A stretch of 64,000 nucleotides of DNA from Saprospiraceae bacterium (lineage in GTDB: Bacteria; Bacteroidota; Bacteroidia; Chitinophagales; Saprospiraceae): NCBI GenBank assembly GCA_019187225.1, contig JABAQQ010000002.1:1-64000 (forward strand), written 5' to 3'. Shown one piece after another: positions 1 through 7,893 of this stretch. The first letter of the stretch is position 1. Each line of letters begins with the position of its first letter. The notes under the pieces were generated by a model. It made no database searches, was not told where the DNA came from, and saw only the letters and a list, made by a program, of their open reading frames with translations. The position numbers and the translations under genes were made by a program.

Positions 1-72
1 GACGCGCTTGTCCTTGTGCTTGCGTTGCAGCACCCGAAGACGTTTAATCGTGTCAGCATCAAGGTGAATCAT
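1..72 (-). CDS. Partial CDS at window edge, probable transposase N-terminus
   Basis: An ATG at 72 on the minus strand opens a frame that stays open for 24 codons to the window edge. The visible peptide starts MIHLDADTIKRLRVLQRK and is rich in Lys and Arg, like the short N-terminal helix that precedes the helix-turn-helix in some IS630-type transposases. The family is an inference from 24 residues and is weak. Context supports a mobile element: the neighbouring FN3/T9SS reading frame on the plus strand is cut off at this point, as expected if an element had inserted there. Confidence 0.4.
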   Translation of the reverse strand, partial: MIHLDADTIKRLRVLQRKHKDKRV

Positions 73-92
73 CCTACAAAGTTAAATTATGC

Positions 93-851
93 TGGCTTTT
101 CGCAAACCACTTTCCGCCGGGTATAACGGCAACCTCTGTCGTACTCAGTGGCCTGGAGTGCTATAAAGCGCATGAGGTTAAAGTGAGGGCTAATTTCCCG
201 TCAGGCGCCCAGGGCGTTTTCTCGGATGTTATTCCTTTTTCCACGCCTTGCGGAGCACCTGCCAATCTGACCAACGACAATGTCGCGCCTACGTCGGCAA
301 CCGTATCCTGGACGGCATCACCCTGCGCTTATTTGTACAATGTGATCATTACGGGTCCGGGATTGTACAAGAACTTTTGGACTGCCGGAACCACGACCAC
401 ATTCAGCAATTTGCAGCCATCCACTACATACCTGTGGCGCATTCGCACGATTTGCACATCGAGTGGTTCGGTTGCAAGCGGGTTCGTGACGAAGTCTTTC
501 ACTACTCCCGCTGCCCTGCCAGGCGGTCACGAAACCGGTAACGATGACCGCGATGCTGCATCACCTGAAGGTCCACTCGAAGTGAAATACGAAGAAGTAA
601 CGCTGCGAATTCCTTATCCCAACCCCTCGTATGATTTCGTCACAATCCCCTATATTTTGCCTGAAAAAGATGTTGTCCGGATTGAACTATTCGATTTAAC
701 AGGAGAAATCGTCCGCAGCATCCTTTCGGTTGAAAAAGATGCTGGCGCTTATTCGGAACAAGTGGATGTCAGGGGTCTGACACCCGGAGTATATATGGTT
801 TACCTGCACACCAATCGCACTGCCAGGTGCCAACGGATCATTGTGCTGTAA
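93..851 (+). pseudogene. 5'-truncated FN3-domain protein with T9SS sorting domain
   Basis: The plus-strand frame ending at 851 reads through fibronectin type III sequence that continues upstream of the only plausible start (GTG at 183) as far as about position 111, so the N-terminus is missing. Seen in order: the tail of one FN3 domain, a complete second FN3 domain (about 185-520, ending in TKSFTTP), a short acidic linker, and a typical T9SS type-A sorting domain at the C-terminus (IPYPNPSYDFVTIPY ... GLTPGVYMVYLHT). The intact protein would have been a secreted or cell-surface protein. No signal peptide or ribosome site is present, so the remnant is probably not exported. The break falls next to the putative transposase start at 72. 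Confidence 0.75.
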
Positions 852-928
852 GCTTCTTTTGGGACCGGCGATTCACGCCGGAACACCACTCTTCTCAATT
901 TCCTTTAACAAAATTCAATCTAAAAATT

Positions 929-1705
929 ATGAAAAACGCATCCTTCCGGCGCATCAGCGCCCTGCTCGCCCTTTGCCTTTCGCTTTCCTCTATCTATGCC
1001 CAGGTTCGCATAGGAATTGCAGGCGGCGTGAACCTAGCCAAAATGAACTTCAATGGATTTGCGCTTGGTAGCGACGCTATTGTTACAAGCACCAGCGAAA
1101 CCGGCTTACGACTGGCGCTACCGGTCGAGATCAGTTTCGGTCCGCACTTCGCGATTCAACCGGAAGTATTGTATGGTCAACAGGGTACTTACGTAGTAAG
1201 CCGCAGAGAGGAACAATTTGGCGGCTGGACTTACCGCGATCGAGTGTCGGGTACCATTCACTACGAGTCGTTGGAAATTCCATTGCTGGCTAAATTTCGG
1301 TTGGGTGCCGGGAAATTTAAAGTTCACTTCATGGCCGGCCCTTCCATCGCGCTTGCTCTGAGCGGCGAATCAACCTTTTCAGAACACTATCAGGTGTTTG
1401 ACTATTACAACTATCTTGTTCATAATGCATCTTATCAAGGTGTTTCCAACCTGGTGTTCACATCCGACGGATATGATGATGATTTTGGCTCGCAAATGCC
1501 CTTTTCACAGATTGCTTACAACGCGCACGTCGGAGGAGGTTTGGAATACAATTTCGGTCATTTCGGTTTGTTTCTCGACGCGCGCTACGTTGTGGGTTTG
1601 AACGACTTGCTTCCCGACGCCCTCAATGCCGAAGAAAAATGGTCGGGCAAACAACGCACCATCGGCCTGGGACTGGGCGCATTCGTATCGCTTAACGGTC
1701 AATAA
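929..1705 (+). CDS. Outer-membrane beta-barrel protein (PorT-like)
   Basis: 258 residues. The ATG at 929 gives a clear Sec signal peptide (about residues 1-24, ending SSIYAQ) followed directly by VRIGIAGGVNLAK, the typical first strand of Bacteroidota PF13568-type barrels. Alternating hydrophobic strands and Gly/aromatic turns continue to the end (LDARYVVGLNDLL, TIGLGLGAFVSL). An upstream ATG in the same frame (827) would place the signal peptide internally and overlap the preceding remnant, so it was rejected. Role in the outer membrane is inferred from family only; no ligand can be named. It is followed 43 bases later by another secreted protein gene on the same strand, possibly cotranscribed. 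Confidence 0.8.
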   Translation: MKNASFRRISALLALCLSLSSIYAQVRIGIAGGVNLAKMNFNGFALGSDAIVTSTSETGLRLALPVEISFGPHFAIQPEVLYGQQGTYVVSRREEQFGGWTYRDRVSGTIHYESLEIPLLAKFRLGAGKFKVHFMAGPSIALALSGESTFSEHYQVFDYYNYLVHNASYQGVSNLVFTSDGYDDDFGSQMPFSQIAYNAHVGGGLEYNFGHFGLFLDARYVVGLNDLLPDALNAEEKWSGKQRTIGLGLGAFVSLNGQ

Positions 1706-1748
1706 TACTCTTGAAAATCATTTCATTACACTTTTAAAAAAAACAATC

Positions 1749-2171
1749 ATGAAACGCCATCTTTTTTTCGCAGCCACACTGTTTACAGCTGCTTTTTTCC
1801 TCTGCCTCCCGGCTCAATCCCTTTTTGCCCAGGCCCGCATGGAAGTTTTCATCACCGACGACGAACCATTTCACCTGATCGTCAACGGGAAAAAAATCAA
1901 TGACGAACCCTCGACCAATGCATCAACCGAACTGATCGGCGCTGTCTGGAGTGTAAAAGTCAAGTTTGTCAACGAGAAACTCGACGCTGTCTCAGAACGC
2001 ATCATCTCCACCACTCCCGGTACCGACATGCAGTTCGAATTGGTGCGGGAAAATGACCAGTACAAATTGTGTAACCTTCAGACAGTCATACAAACCAAAG
2101 CTCTGATAGAAGACGCTACCCGCCAGTCGGTAGATATTCTGCTCGGGCAGATCAGGTACAAAAAAGACTAA
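1749..2171 (+). CDS. Small secreted protein, DUF4476-like N-terminal fold
   Basis: 140 residues. Residues 1-27 form a signal peptide (phenylalanine-rich core, cleavage after SLFAQA). The mature part begins MEVFITDDEPFHLIVNGKK and continues with a strand-rich segment on inserted loops resembling the first domain of Bacteroidota DUF4476 proteins, in which a surface-exposed beta domain reads out 'force, lubricate or bind' type PEGA-like strands; this resemblance is by eye and function is unknown. It has the same strand as the barrel gene ending 43 bases upstream. The downstream side is occupied by a short-unit repeat (2183-2222). Confidence 0.65.
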   Translation: MKRHLFFAATLFTAAFFLCLPAQSLFAQARMEVFITDDEPFHLIVNGKKINDEPSTNASTELIGAVWSVKVKFVNEKLDAVSERIISTTPGTDMQFELVRENDQYKLCNLQTVIQTKALIEDATRQSVDILLGQIRYKKD

Positions 2172-2182
2172 GAGTTTGGGAC

Positions 2183-2222
2183 TTTGGACCCTGGATTTTT
2201 GGACGTTGGACCATTGGAAGTT
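2183..2222. repeat. Heptamer-like tandem repeat, TTGGAC family
   Basis: Degenerate tandem copies of a 7-8 nt unit related to TTGGACN (ttggacc, ttggacg, ttggacc) start 11 bases after the stop codon at 2171. The same unit recurs at 14750-14817 and 41957-41988. The remainder of the gap to 2440 is AT-rich with no recognisable gene. Confidence 0.7.
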
Positions 2223-2440
2223 GGCTGAAGGATGATTTTATCAAAAACCAAATGTCAATGAGTCCGACGTCCAATTGATTTTCGATTTTTGAAGTACAGC
2301 CACATTCCTGGTATTTTCTTATGCAGGCATCAAAAATCATCCTTATTACATTTACTTCGATAGTCTGAAATCATGTAATCAACATTCGGAAATCAAAAGA
2401 TCATCATGCTGAATCTTGATGCATTTGCCCTTCCCGGTCC

Positions 2441-3421
2441 CTATTCCCCATCCACTTCCTGCTCCTTGTGTCGCAGCGACACTACCACGCCGACTAAAAG
2501 GAACAACCCGATAACCCCCAGCGACAACCCGATAGGAATGTGGACTTTCAGTGGCATGAGCATCATTTTTGCTCCGATAAAAAACAGGATGGCAATGAGG
2601 CTGTAATGCAGGTATTTGAAGCGGTCGAGCACATTGGCCAGCACGAAATAGAGCGAGCGCAGCCCCAGAATGGCAAAAATATTGGAAGAAAAAACCAGAA
2701 ATGCGTCGGTCGTAATAGAGAACACCGCAGGTACCGAGTCGAATGCGAACAGGATGTCGGTCGTTTCGATCACCATAAGCGCCACGAACATCGGCGTCAC
2801 GGCACGACGTCCGTTCTCGATGGTAAAAAAATGTCCCTCGTCGTAACGGCTGCTGACCGGGTAAAACTTCCGGATGAGCCGGACTACTGTACGTTTGTTG
2901 ACATCCTGCTCTTCGCCATCCTGCTGGTGGCGCAACATCTTGAACGCCGAGTATATCAGCAACAACCCGAAGATATAGAACAGCCACGTGAAATGATGCA
3001 CCAATGCCACGCCTACGCCGATCAGGATGCCCCGGAATACCAGTACGCCCAAAATGCCCCAAAAAAGGATGCGATGCTGGTATTTTTTCGGTACCCGGAA
3101 CTGCGCGAACACCAATGCCATCACAAAAAGGTTGTCAATGCTCAGCGATTCTTCCAGCAAATAACCCGTAAAAAATTTGAGCGCAGCCTCGGCGCCGTCC
3201 ATTGGTTCATGGGGATCGGTACCGAGCCCCCACCAATGCTTTTCGTAAGCGTAATAGATAAAGACATTGAACGCCAAAGCCAGACCTATCCAGCCGAATG
3301 TCATGTACAGGGCTTCCCTGGCAGAGGGAGAGTGCGCTTTTTTATTAAAAACGCCGAGGTCAACTGCCATGAGTACCAGTACCAGGGCAATAAAAGAAAT
3401 CCAAACGATAGGGTCTATCAT
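2441..3421 (-). CDS. TerC/Alx-family integral membrane protein
   Basis: 326 residues with about nine hydrophobic segments. Family landmarks are visible: VDLGVFNK near residue 20, ESLSIDNLFV at 91-100 and ETTDILFAFDSVPAVF in the second half; the acidic residues in these segments are the conserved intramembrane carboxylates of TerC/Alx proteins. Family members are implicated in manganese export or in loading metal onto exported proteins; which applies here is not known. The start at 3421 (MIDPIVW) is preferred over an ATG 39 bases upstream because the first transmembrane helix then begins directly. It stands alone, with a small inverted repeat (GCGCAAA/TTTGCGC, 3477-3498) in the gap before the divergent protease. 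Confidence 0.9.
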   Translation of the reverse strand: MIDPIVWISFIALVLVLMAVDLGVFNKKAHSPSAREALYMTFGWIGLALAFNVFIYYAYEKHWWGLGTDPHEPMDGAEAALKFFTGYLLEESLSIDNLFVMALVFAQFRVPKKYQHRILFWGILGVLVFRGILIGVGVALVHHFTWLFYIFGLLLIYSAFKMLRHQQDGEEQDVNKRTVVRLIRKFYPVSSRYDEGHFFTIENGRRAVTPMFVALMVIETTDILFAFDSVPAVFSITTDAFLVFSSNIFAILGLRSLYFVLANVLDRFKYLHYSLIAILFFIGAKMMLMPLKVHIPIGLSLGVIGLFLLVGVVVSLRHKEQEVDGE

Positions 3422-3658
3422 ATCAGCGTGAAGTGAGGGTGCTTTGCAGGATTTTAGCAAACCTTATTGTAAAACGGCGCAAAGTTCGTCGTTTGCGCAA
3501 ACAATCCTACATTTGGCACAAAGAAGGAAATAAATTGCGGAAAAATGACGGAGCATGAGCCGTCGGGCTTGGAATGACGGATATTGGCTAAGGCCGGATA
3601 TTTTACCCCGAAAACCCCAGAGCTATGTAATCGTATTTTTAAAACCGCTTTTGCATAT

Positions 3659-6600
3659 ATGAAAAAAATCTACGTGCTGTTGCTCCCGGCAGTTTTGGCG
3701 ATCCCGCTTTACGGCCAACAAACATTTCCCGTTCGCTTTGAATCAGGGACGGAATATTTTCCCGAAAACTATCCTGAAGTCAGGAAAAACCCTGCCGTGA
3801 ATGCAAACGAGATCATCAACGGTTATTACGTCCGTTATGTTCAATGTACTCAAATTCCGCTCGCCACCGAGCGCGCCGTATTGGAGGCCGAAGGGGTGCA
3901 ATTCATTGAATATGTGTCATTCGGCACCTATCTGACGGCCATTCCCAAACATTTTGACCTGGGAAAATTTGAAAAGATACGCGTGCGGAGCATCGTACCG
4001 GTAAAGACTTGGTGGAAGCTTGCCCGCAGCCTCCGCGAGCAACCTTACGGCGACTGGGCAGTGCACGGCGATTGGCTCGACGTGAATGTGCAGGTGTACC
4101 CCCACGTCAGCATTACACAGGGCGCAGAACGGTGCAGGCAAAATGGAATGACCGTTCGCTTCGAGGGCAATCAAAACGGTTTTTTGCAGGTGCGCCTGCT
4201 GAAAGACAAATTGGAATCCGCCGCCGCCCTGCCCTGGGTGCGCAGTCTCGAACTCGTGCCGCCACCCTCCCAACCCGACGATACGCGCGGACGGTCGCTC
4301 CACCGCGCCAACGGCCTCGACAGCGACCACACGCTGGGGAAAAAATACAACGGCGAGGGGGTGAGCATCCTCGTGCGCGACGACGGCCCCATTGGCCCGC
4401 ACATTGATTTCAAGGGACGGCTGAGCAACCTGACCGGATCCGGTAGCGATGGCAACCACGGCGACGGTGTGGGGGGTATTTTCGCAGGCGCCGGCAACCT
4501 CGATCCTTCGGTTAAAGGCATGGCTGCCGGAGCGACCGTTTACGCGATCCGCTACACGCCCGAATTTCAAGACCAAACACTGCCGCTCCATTTGAACCAA
4601 AACGTTACCATCACCAACACTTCCTACTCCAATGGCTGCAATGCCGGATATACGATGGCGGCGCAAACCGTTGACCAGCAATTGTTCCAGCACCCGACGC
4701 TGATGCACGTTTTTTCTGCCGGCAACTCCAACAACATTTCCAATTGCCAGAGTTATGGCGCCGGCAATCAATGGGGCAACATCACCGGTGGCCACAAAAT
4801 GGCGAAAAACGCCATCGCTACCGCCAACCTGAACCCCGACGCGACCCTCGTGTCCAGCTCCAGCCGGGGCCCTGCCTACGACGGGCGACTCAAACCCGAT
4901 ATTTCAGCCAATGGCAACGAACAGGCATCTACCGATCCTAATAATGCCTATATCACGTTCAGCGGGACCTCCGCCGCCGCTCCCGGCATCGCGGGTTGCC
5001 TGGCGCAACTGACGCATGCCTACAAGCAACTGACCAACGGCCAGGAACCGGAAACGGCGCTTCTGAAAGCCGCAATACTCAATACGGCCAACGACCTGGG
5101 CAATACAGGCCCCGATTTCAAATTCGGTTGGGGACACGTGAACGCATCCCGGGCGCTGCGCCTGCTCGAAGAAAATCGCTTCCTCTGGGGACAGGCGGAT
5201 CATGGCCAGCAGATTACACACACCCTGCAAATTCCCGCCAATGTGCGCGAGGCGCGCTTGATGGTGTACTGGGCCGACCCACCCGCTGCCATCAACGCCG
5301 ACAAGGCCCTGCTCAACGACCTCGATCTGAGCGTGACGGCCACCGACGACGCCATTCATCTTCCCTGGAAACTCAATCCAACGCCCAACGCCATCATCCT
5401 GGCGCAGCCGGCTGGCCGGGGTCGGGACTCGCTTAACAATACCGAGCAGGTAGTCATTGAAAATCCGGTTCCTGGCGCTTATACGGTGCAGATCAACGGC
5501 GCGGAAGTGCCTTTCGGACCGCAGGAGTACGTCCTGGTATGGGAATTTCTGACCGAGGAGGTCAGGATTACCTACCCTGCTGGCGGCGAAGGCTTTGTGC
5601 CGGGTGAAACGGAGCGCATCCACTGGGACGCCTACGGAGAACAGGGGACTTTTTCGCTGCGCTATTCGACCGACGGCGGTTTCAGCTGGCAACAAATCGC
5701 CGACCTGCCGGGCAACCAGCGCATGTACGATTGGCAGGTGCCCAACGTCGCAAGCGGGAGGGTGCGCCTCTTGCTGCAAAGGGGATTGAACAGCCATACA
5801 ACGGAATTGCCGCTGACCATTGCGCCGCTTCCGACCGAGATCGAGATAGAGAAAGTTTGTCCCACCTTTATGAGGGTCAGTTGGAAACCAGCCAATGATA
5901 CCTTGTCGAGCCAGGTTTATTTGCTGGGCAATAAATATATGGAGATCAAAGGCAACACCGCTTCCAATACTTTCGACATTCCCCTGCAAAACGGCGGTAG
6001 CGAACAGTGGGTATCCGTGCGCGCCGTCGGAGCGAACGGTCTGACCGGTCGCCGCGCCGTCGCCGTACAATGGCCGGGGGAACTGAAAAACTGCATTCAA
6101 CCCGACGACCTCGGCGTACGGTCAATAGAATCGCCGGACGAAACGACTAAGATCCGCTGCAGTGCTTTTTCCATACCGGTTACGATTCAACTAAAAAACG
6201 AAGGAACAAACGCCGTTTCAGGCGCCATGCTCAATTACCAGGCCAACAATAACCCTGTCGTTTCGCAAAATGTCCCGGTGATACCGCCGGGGCAAACCAC
6301 AATTTTCACCTTCCAGACACCCATTACAGTGAATGCGAACGGACCGATTGACTTGAAGGTTTGGTCCACTTATGCCGCCGAGGATGCGTTTTTCAACGAT
6401 ACGCTGCGCCGCAATTTTATAGCCATCGTCCAACCGGCCAACGGTTATTTCACAGAGGATTTCGAGGGCTCCGACTTCCCGCCTTTTGGCTGGCGCATCA
6501 CGAACCCCGACGCCGGTTTTACCTGGTCGAAAACAGGTCTGAATATCACCGGGCTCGATGGACAACCTACCCGCGCAGTGTTTTTGAACACTTTTTACTA

Positions 6601-7732
6601 TACCAGCCCCGGCGAGGAAGATTATCTCGATCTGATGCCGATGGATCTGAACGGCATAAACAAACCGGCCATCGCTTTCGACCTTGCCCATGTGGGCGAC
6701 GACAATGACGGCGAAACGCTTCGGGTGGAAGTGTTTCCGGCCTGCGACCTCGAAGCGCCGCCTGTGGTGGTGTGGGAAAAAAGCGACCTCGAACTGGCGA
6801 CGGCTGCATTCACCAGCGCTTCTTTTACCCCGAACGAGGCAGTAGACTGGCGCCGGGAGGTTGCCGATCTGAGCGGATTTGCAGGACAAAAGATCATCAT
6901 CCGCTTCGTCTCCGTCAACGGACCGGGAAACAACATTTTTTTGGATAACATCGGAATTGTAGAGTACAACATCAGCCAACCGGAGGCGGTGTTCGTGGCA
7001 TTTGCCGATTCTATATGTCCCGGCGATACGGTGTTATTTGCCGCTGCTCCGACCGGCGGGGACTTCACCAATTACGATTGGCATTTTGGTTATCTCTCAG
7101 AACCTGTCTCAGCTTCCGGCCCCGGTCCCCACACTGTCTCGTACCTCACAGCCGGCGATAAGAACGTCCGGCTGATCGTCTACAACGCGCTTGGCGCGGA
7201 CACCATCCTCCAGATTGCCAAGGTACTGATCGCGCCGTCGCCCAACTATGCCGTTCAACTCGACGGCCTGACCGCGACGTTCACCAATTCCAGCCAGAAC
7301 GCGTTGTCCTATCTATGGGAATTTGGCGACGGGAACACGAGTACGGCCGTCAATCCGGTGCATACCTATTTGACGCCGGGTAATTACACGGTCAAATTGT
7401 TGGCCACCAATCAATGCAAGACGAGCACCAAATCCCTCAACCTGCCCGTTACGGTCGGCGTGGAAGACCTCGCCACGCGCCTCGGCATTCGCATTTCGCC
7501 CAACCCAACAGCGGGCGATTTTCGGGTGGAAATGGACAGCCAGACGGATGCGGGCACAATCCGGTTCTCGCTGTTCGATGCGCAGGGACGTTTGATAAAA
7601 GAAGTGGAAACGACTGTTAAACAGGGATTTAATCAAGTGACATTTGAAAATCTGCAACTTCCTAAAGGCGTGTACCAACTCAACGTACAGGCAGGGAACG
7701 GGTGGCAGGGATTTGCAGTGGTAGTGCAGTAG
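3659..7732 (+). CDS. Secreted S8 (subtilisin-family) protease with PKD and T9SS domains
   Basis: 1357 residues. Signal peptide at 1-20 (ending IPLYGQ), a propeptide, then an S8 catalytic domain with the triad visible: Asp in VSILVRDDG (about 239), His in DGNHGDGVGG (about 266) and Ser in SGTSAAAPG (about 435). After it come a P-domain-like segment, Ig-like domains, a choice-of-anchor/MAM-like jelly roll (EDFEGSDFPPFGW, about 935), at least one clear PKD domain (YLWEFGDGNTST, about 1217) and a T9SS type-A sorting domain (ISPNPTAGDF ... LPKGVYQLNV). It should be exported across the outer membrane by T9SS and act extracellularly on proteins. The start at 3659 is chosen because it heads the signal peptide. 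A hexamer-repeat block begins at the base after its stop codon. Confidence 0.92.
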   Translation: MKKIYVLLLPAVLAIPLYGQQTFPVRFESGTEYFPENYPEVRKNPAVNANEIINGYYVRYVQCTQIPLATERAVLEAEGVQFIEYVSFGTYLTAIPKHFDLGKFEKIRVRSIVPVKTWWKLARSLREQPYGDWAVHGDWLDVNVQVYPHVSITQGAERCRQNGMTVRFEGNQNGFLQVRLLKDKLESAAALPWVRSLELVPPPSQPDDTRGRSLHRANGLDSDHTLGKKYNGEGVSILVRDDGPIGPHIDFKGRLSNLTGSGSDGNHGDGVGGIFAGAGNLDPSVKGMAAGATVYAIRYTPEFQDQTLPLHLNQNVTITNTSYSNGCNAGYTMAAQTVDQQLFQHPTLMHVFSAGNSNNISNCQSYGAGNQWGNITGGHKMAKNAIATANLNPDATLVSSSSRGPAYDGRLKPDISANGNEQASTDPNNAYITFSGTSAAAPGIAGCLAQLTHAYKQLTNGQEPETALLKAAILNTANDLGNTGPDFKFGWGHVNASRALRLLEENRFLWGQADHGQQITHTLQIPANVREARLMVYWADPPAAINADKALLNDLDLSVTATDDAIHLPWKLNPTPNAIILAQPAGRGRDSLNNTEQVVIENPVPGAYTVQINGAEVPFGPQEYVLVWEFLTEEVRITYPAGGEGFVPGETERIHWDAYGEQGTFSLRYSTDGGFSWQQIADLPGNQRMYDWQVPNVASGRVRLLLQRGLNSHTTELPLTIAPLPTEIEIEKVCPTFMRVSWKPANDTLSSQVYLLGNKYMEIKGNTASNTFDIPLQNGGSEQWVSVRAVGANGLTGRRAVAVQWPGELKNCIQPDDLGVRSIESPDETTKIRCSAFSIPVTIQLKNEGTNAVSGAMLNYQANNNPVVSQNVPVIPPGQTTIFTFQTPITVNANGPIDLKVWSTYAAEDAFFNDTLRRNFIAIVQPANGYFTEDFEGSDFPPFGWRITNPDAGFTWSKTGLNITGLDGQPTRAVFLNTFYYTSPGEEDYLDLMPMDLNGINKPAIAFDLAHVGDDNDGETLRVEVFPACDLEAPPVVVWEKSDLELATAAFTSASFTPNEAVDWRREVADLSGFAGQKIIIRFVSVNGPGNNIFLDNIGIVEYNISQPEAVFVAFADSICPGDTVLFAAAPTGGDFTNYDWHFGYLSEPVSASGPGPHTVSYLTAGDKNVRLIVYNALGADTILQIAKVLIAPSPNYAVQLDGLTATFTNSSQNALSYLWEFGDGNTSTAVNPVHTYLTPGNYTVKLLATNQCKTSTKSLNLPVTVGVEDLATRLGIRISPNPTAGDFRVEMDSQTDAGTIRFSLFDAQGRLIKEVETTVKQGFNQVTFENLQLPKGVYQLNVQAGNGWQGFAVVVQ

Positions 7733-7893
7733 GCAGTGGGCAGTGGCAGTGGGCAGTGGCAGTAGCAGCTGGCCAATGCTACTGCCACTGCCACTGCCCA
7801 CTGCCCACTGCCACTGCCCACTGCCTACTGCCACTGCCACTGCCACTGCCACTGCCACTGCCACTGCCACTGCCACTGCCACTGCCCACTGTA
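7733..7893. repeat. CACTGCC hexamer/heptamer repeat with inverted arm
   Basis: The whole 161-base gap between two convergent genes is made of degenerate GGCAGT / ACTGCC units. The first about 40 bases are in one orientation (gcagtgggcagtggcagt) and the rest in the opposite one, separated by a short loop near 7770-7780, so the segment can fold into a long hairpin. It begins immediately after the protease stop codon and ends at the GH31 stop codon. A second block of the same unit is at 42185-42309. Confidence 0.9.
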
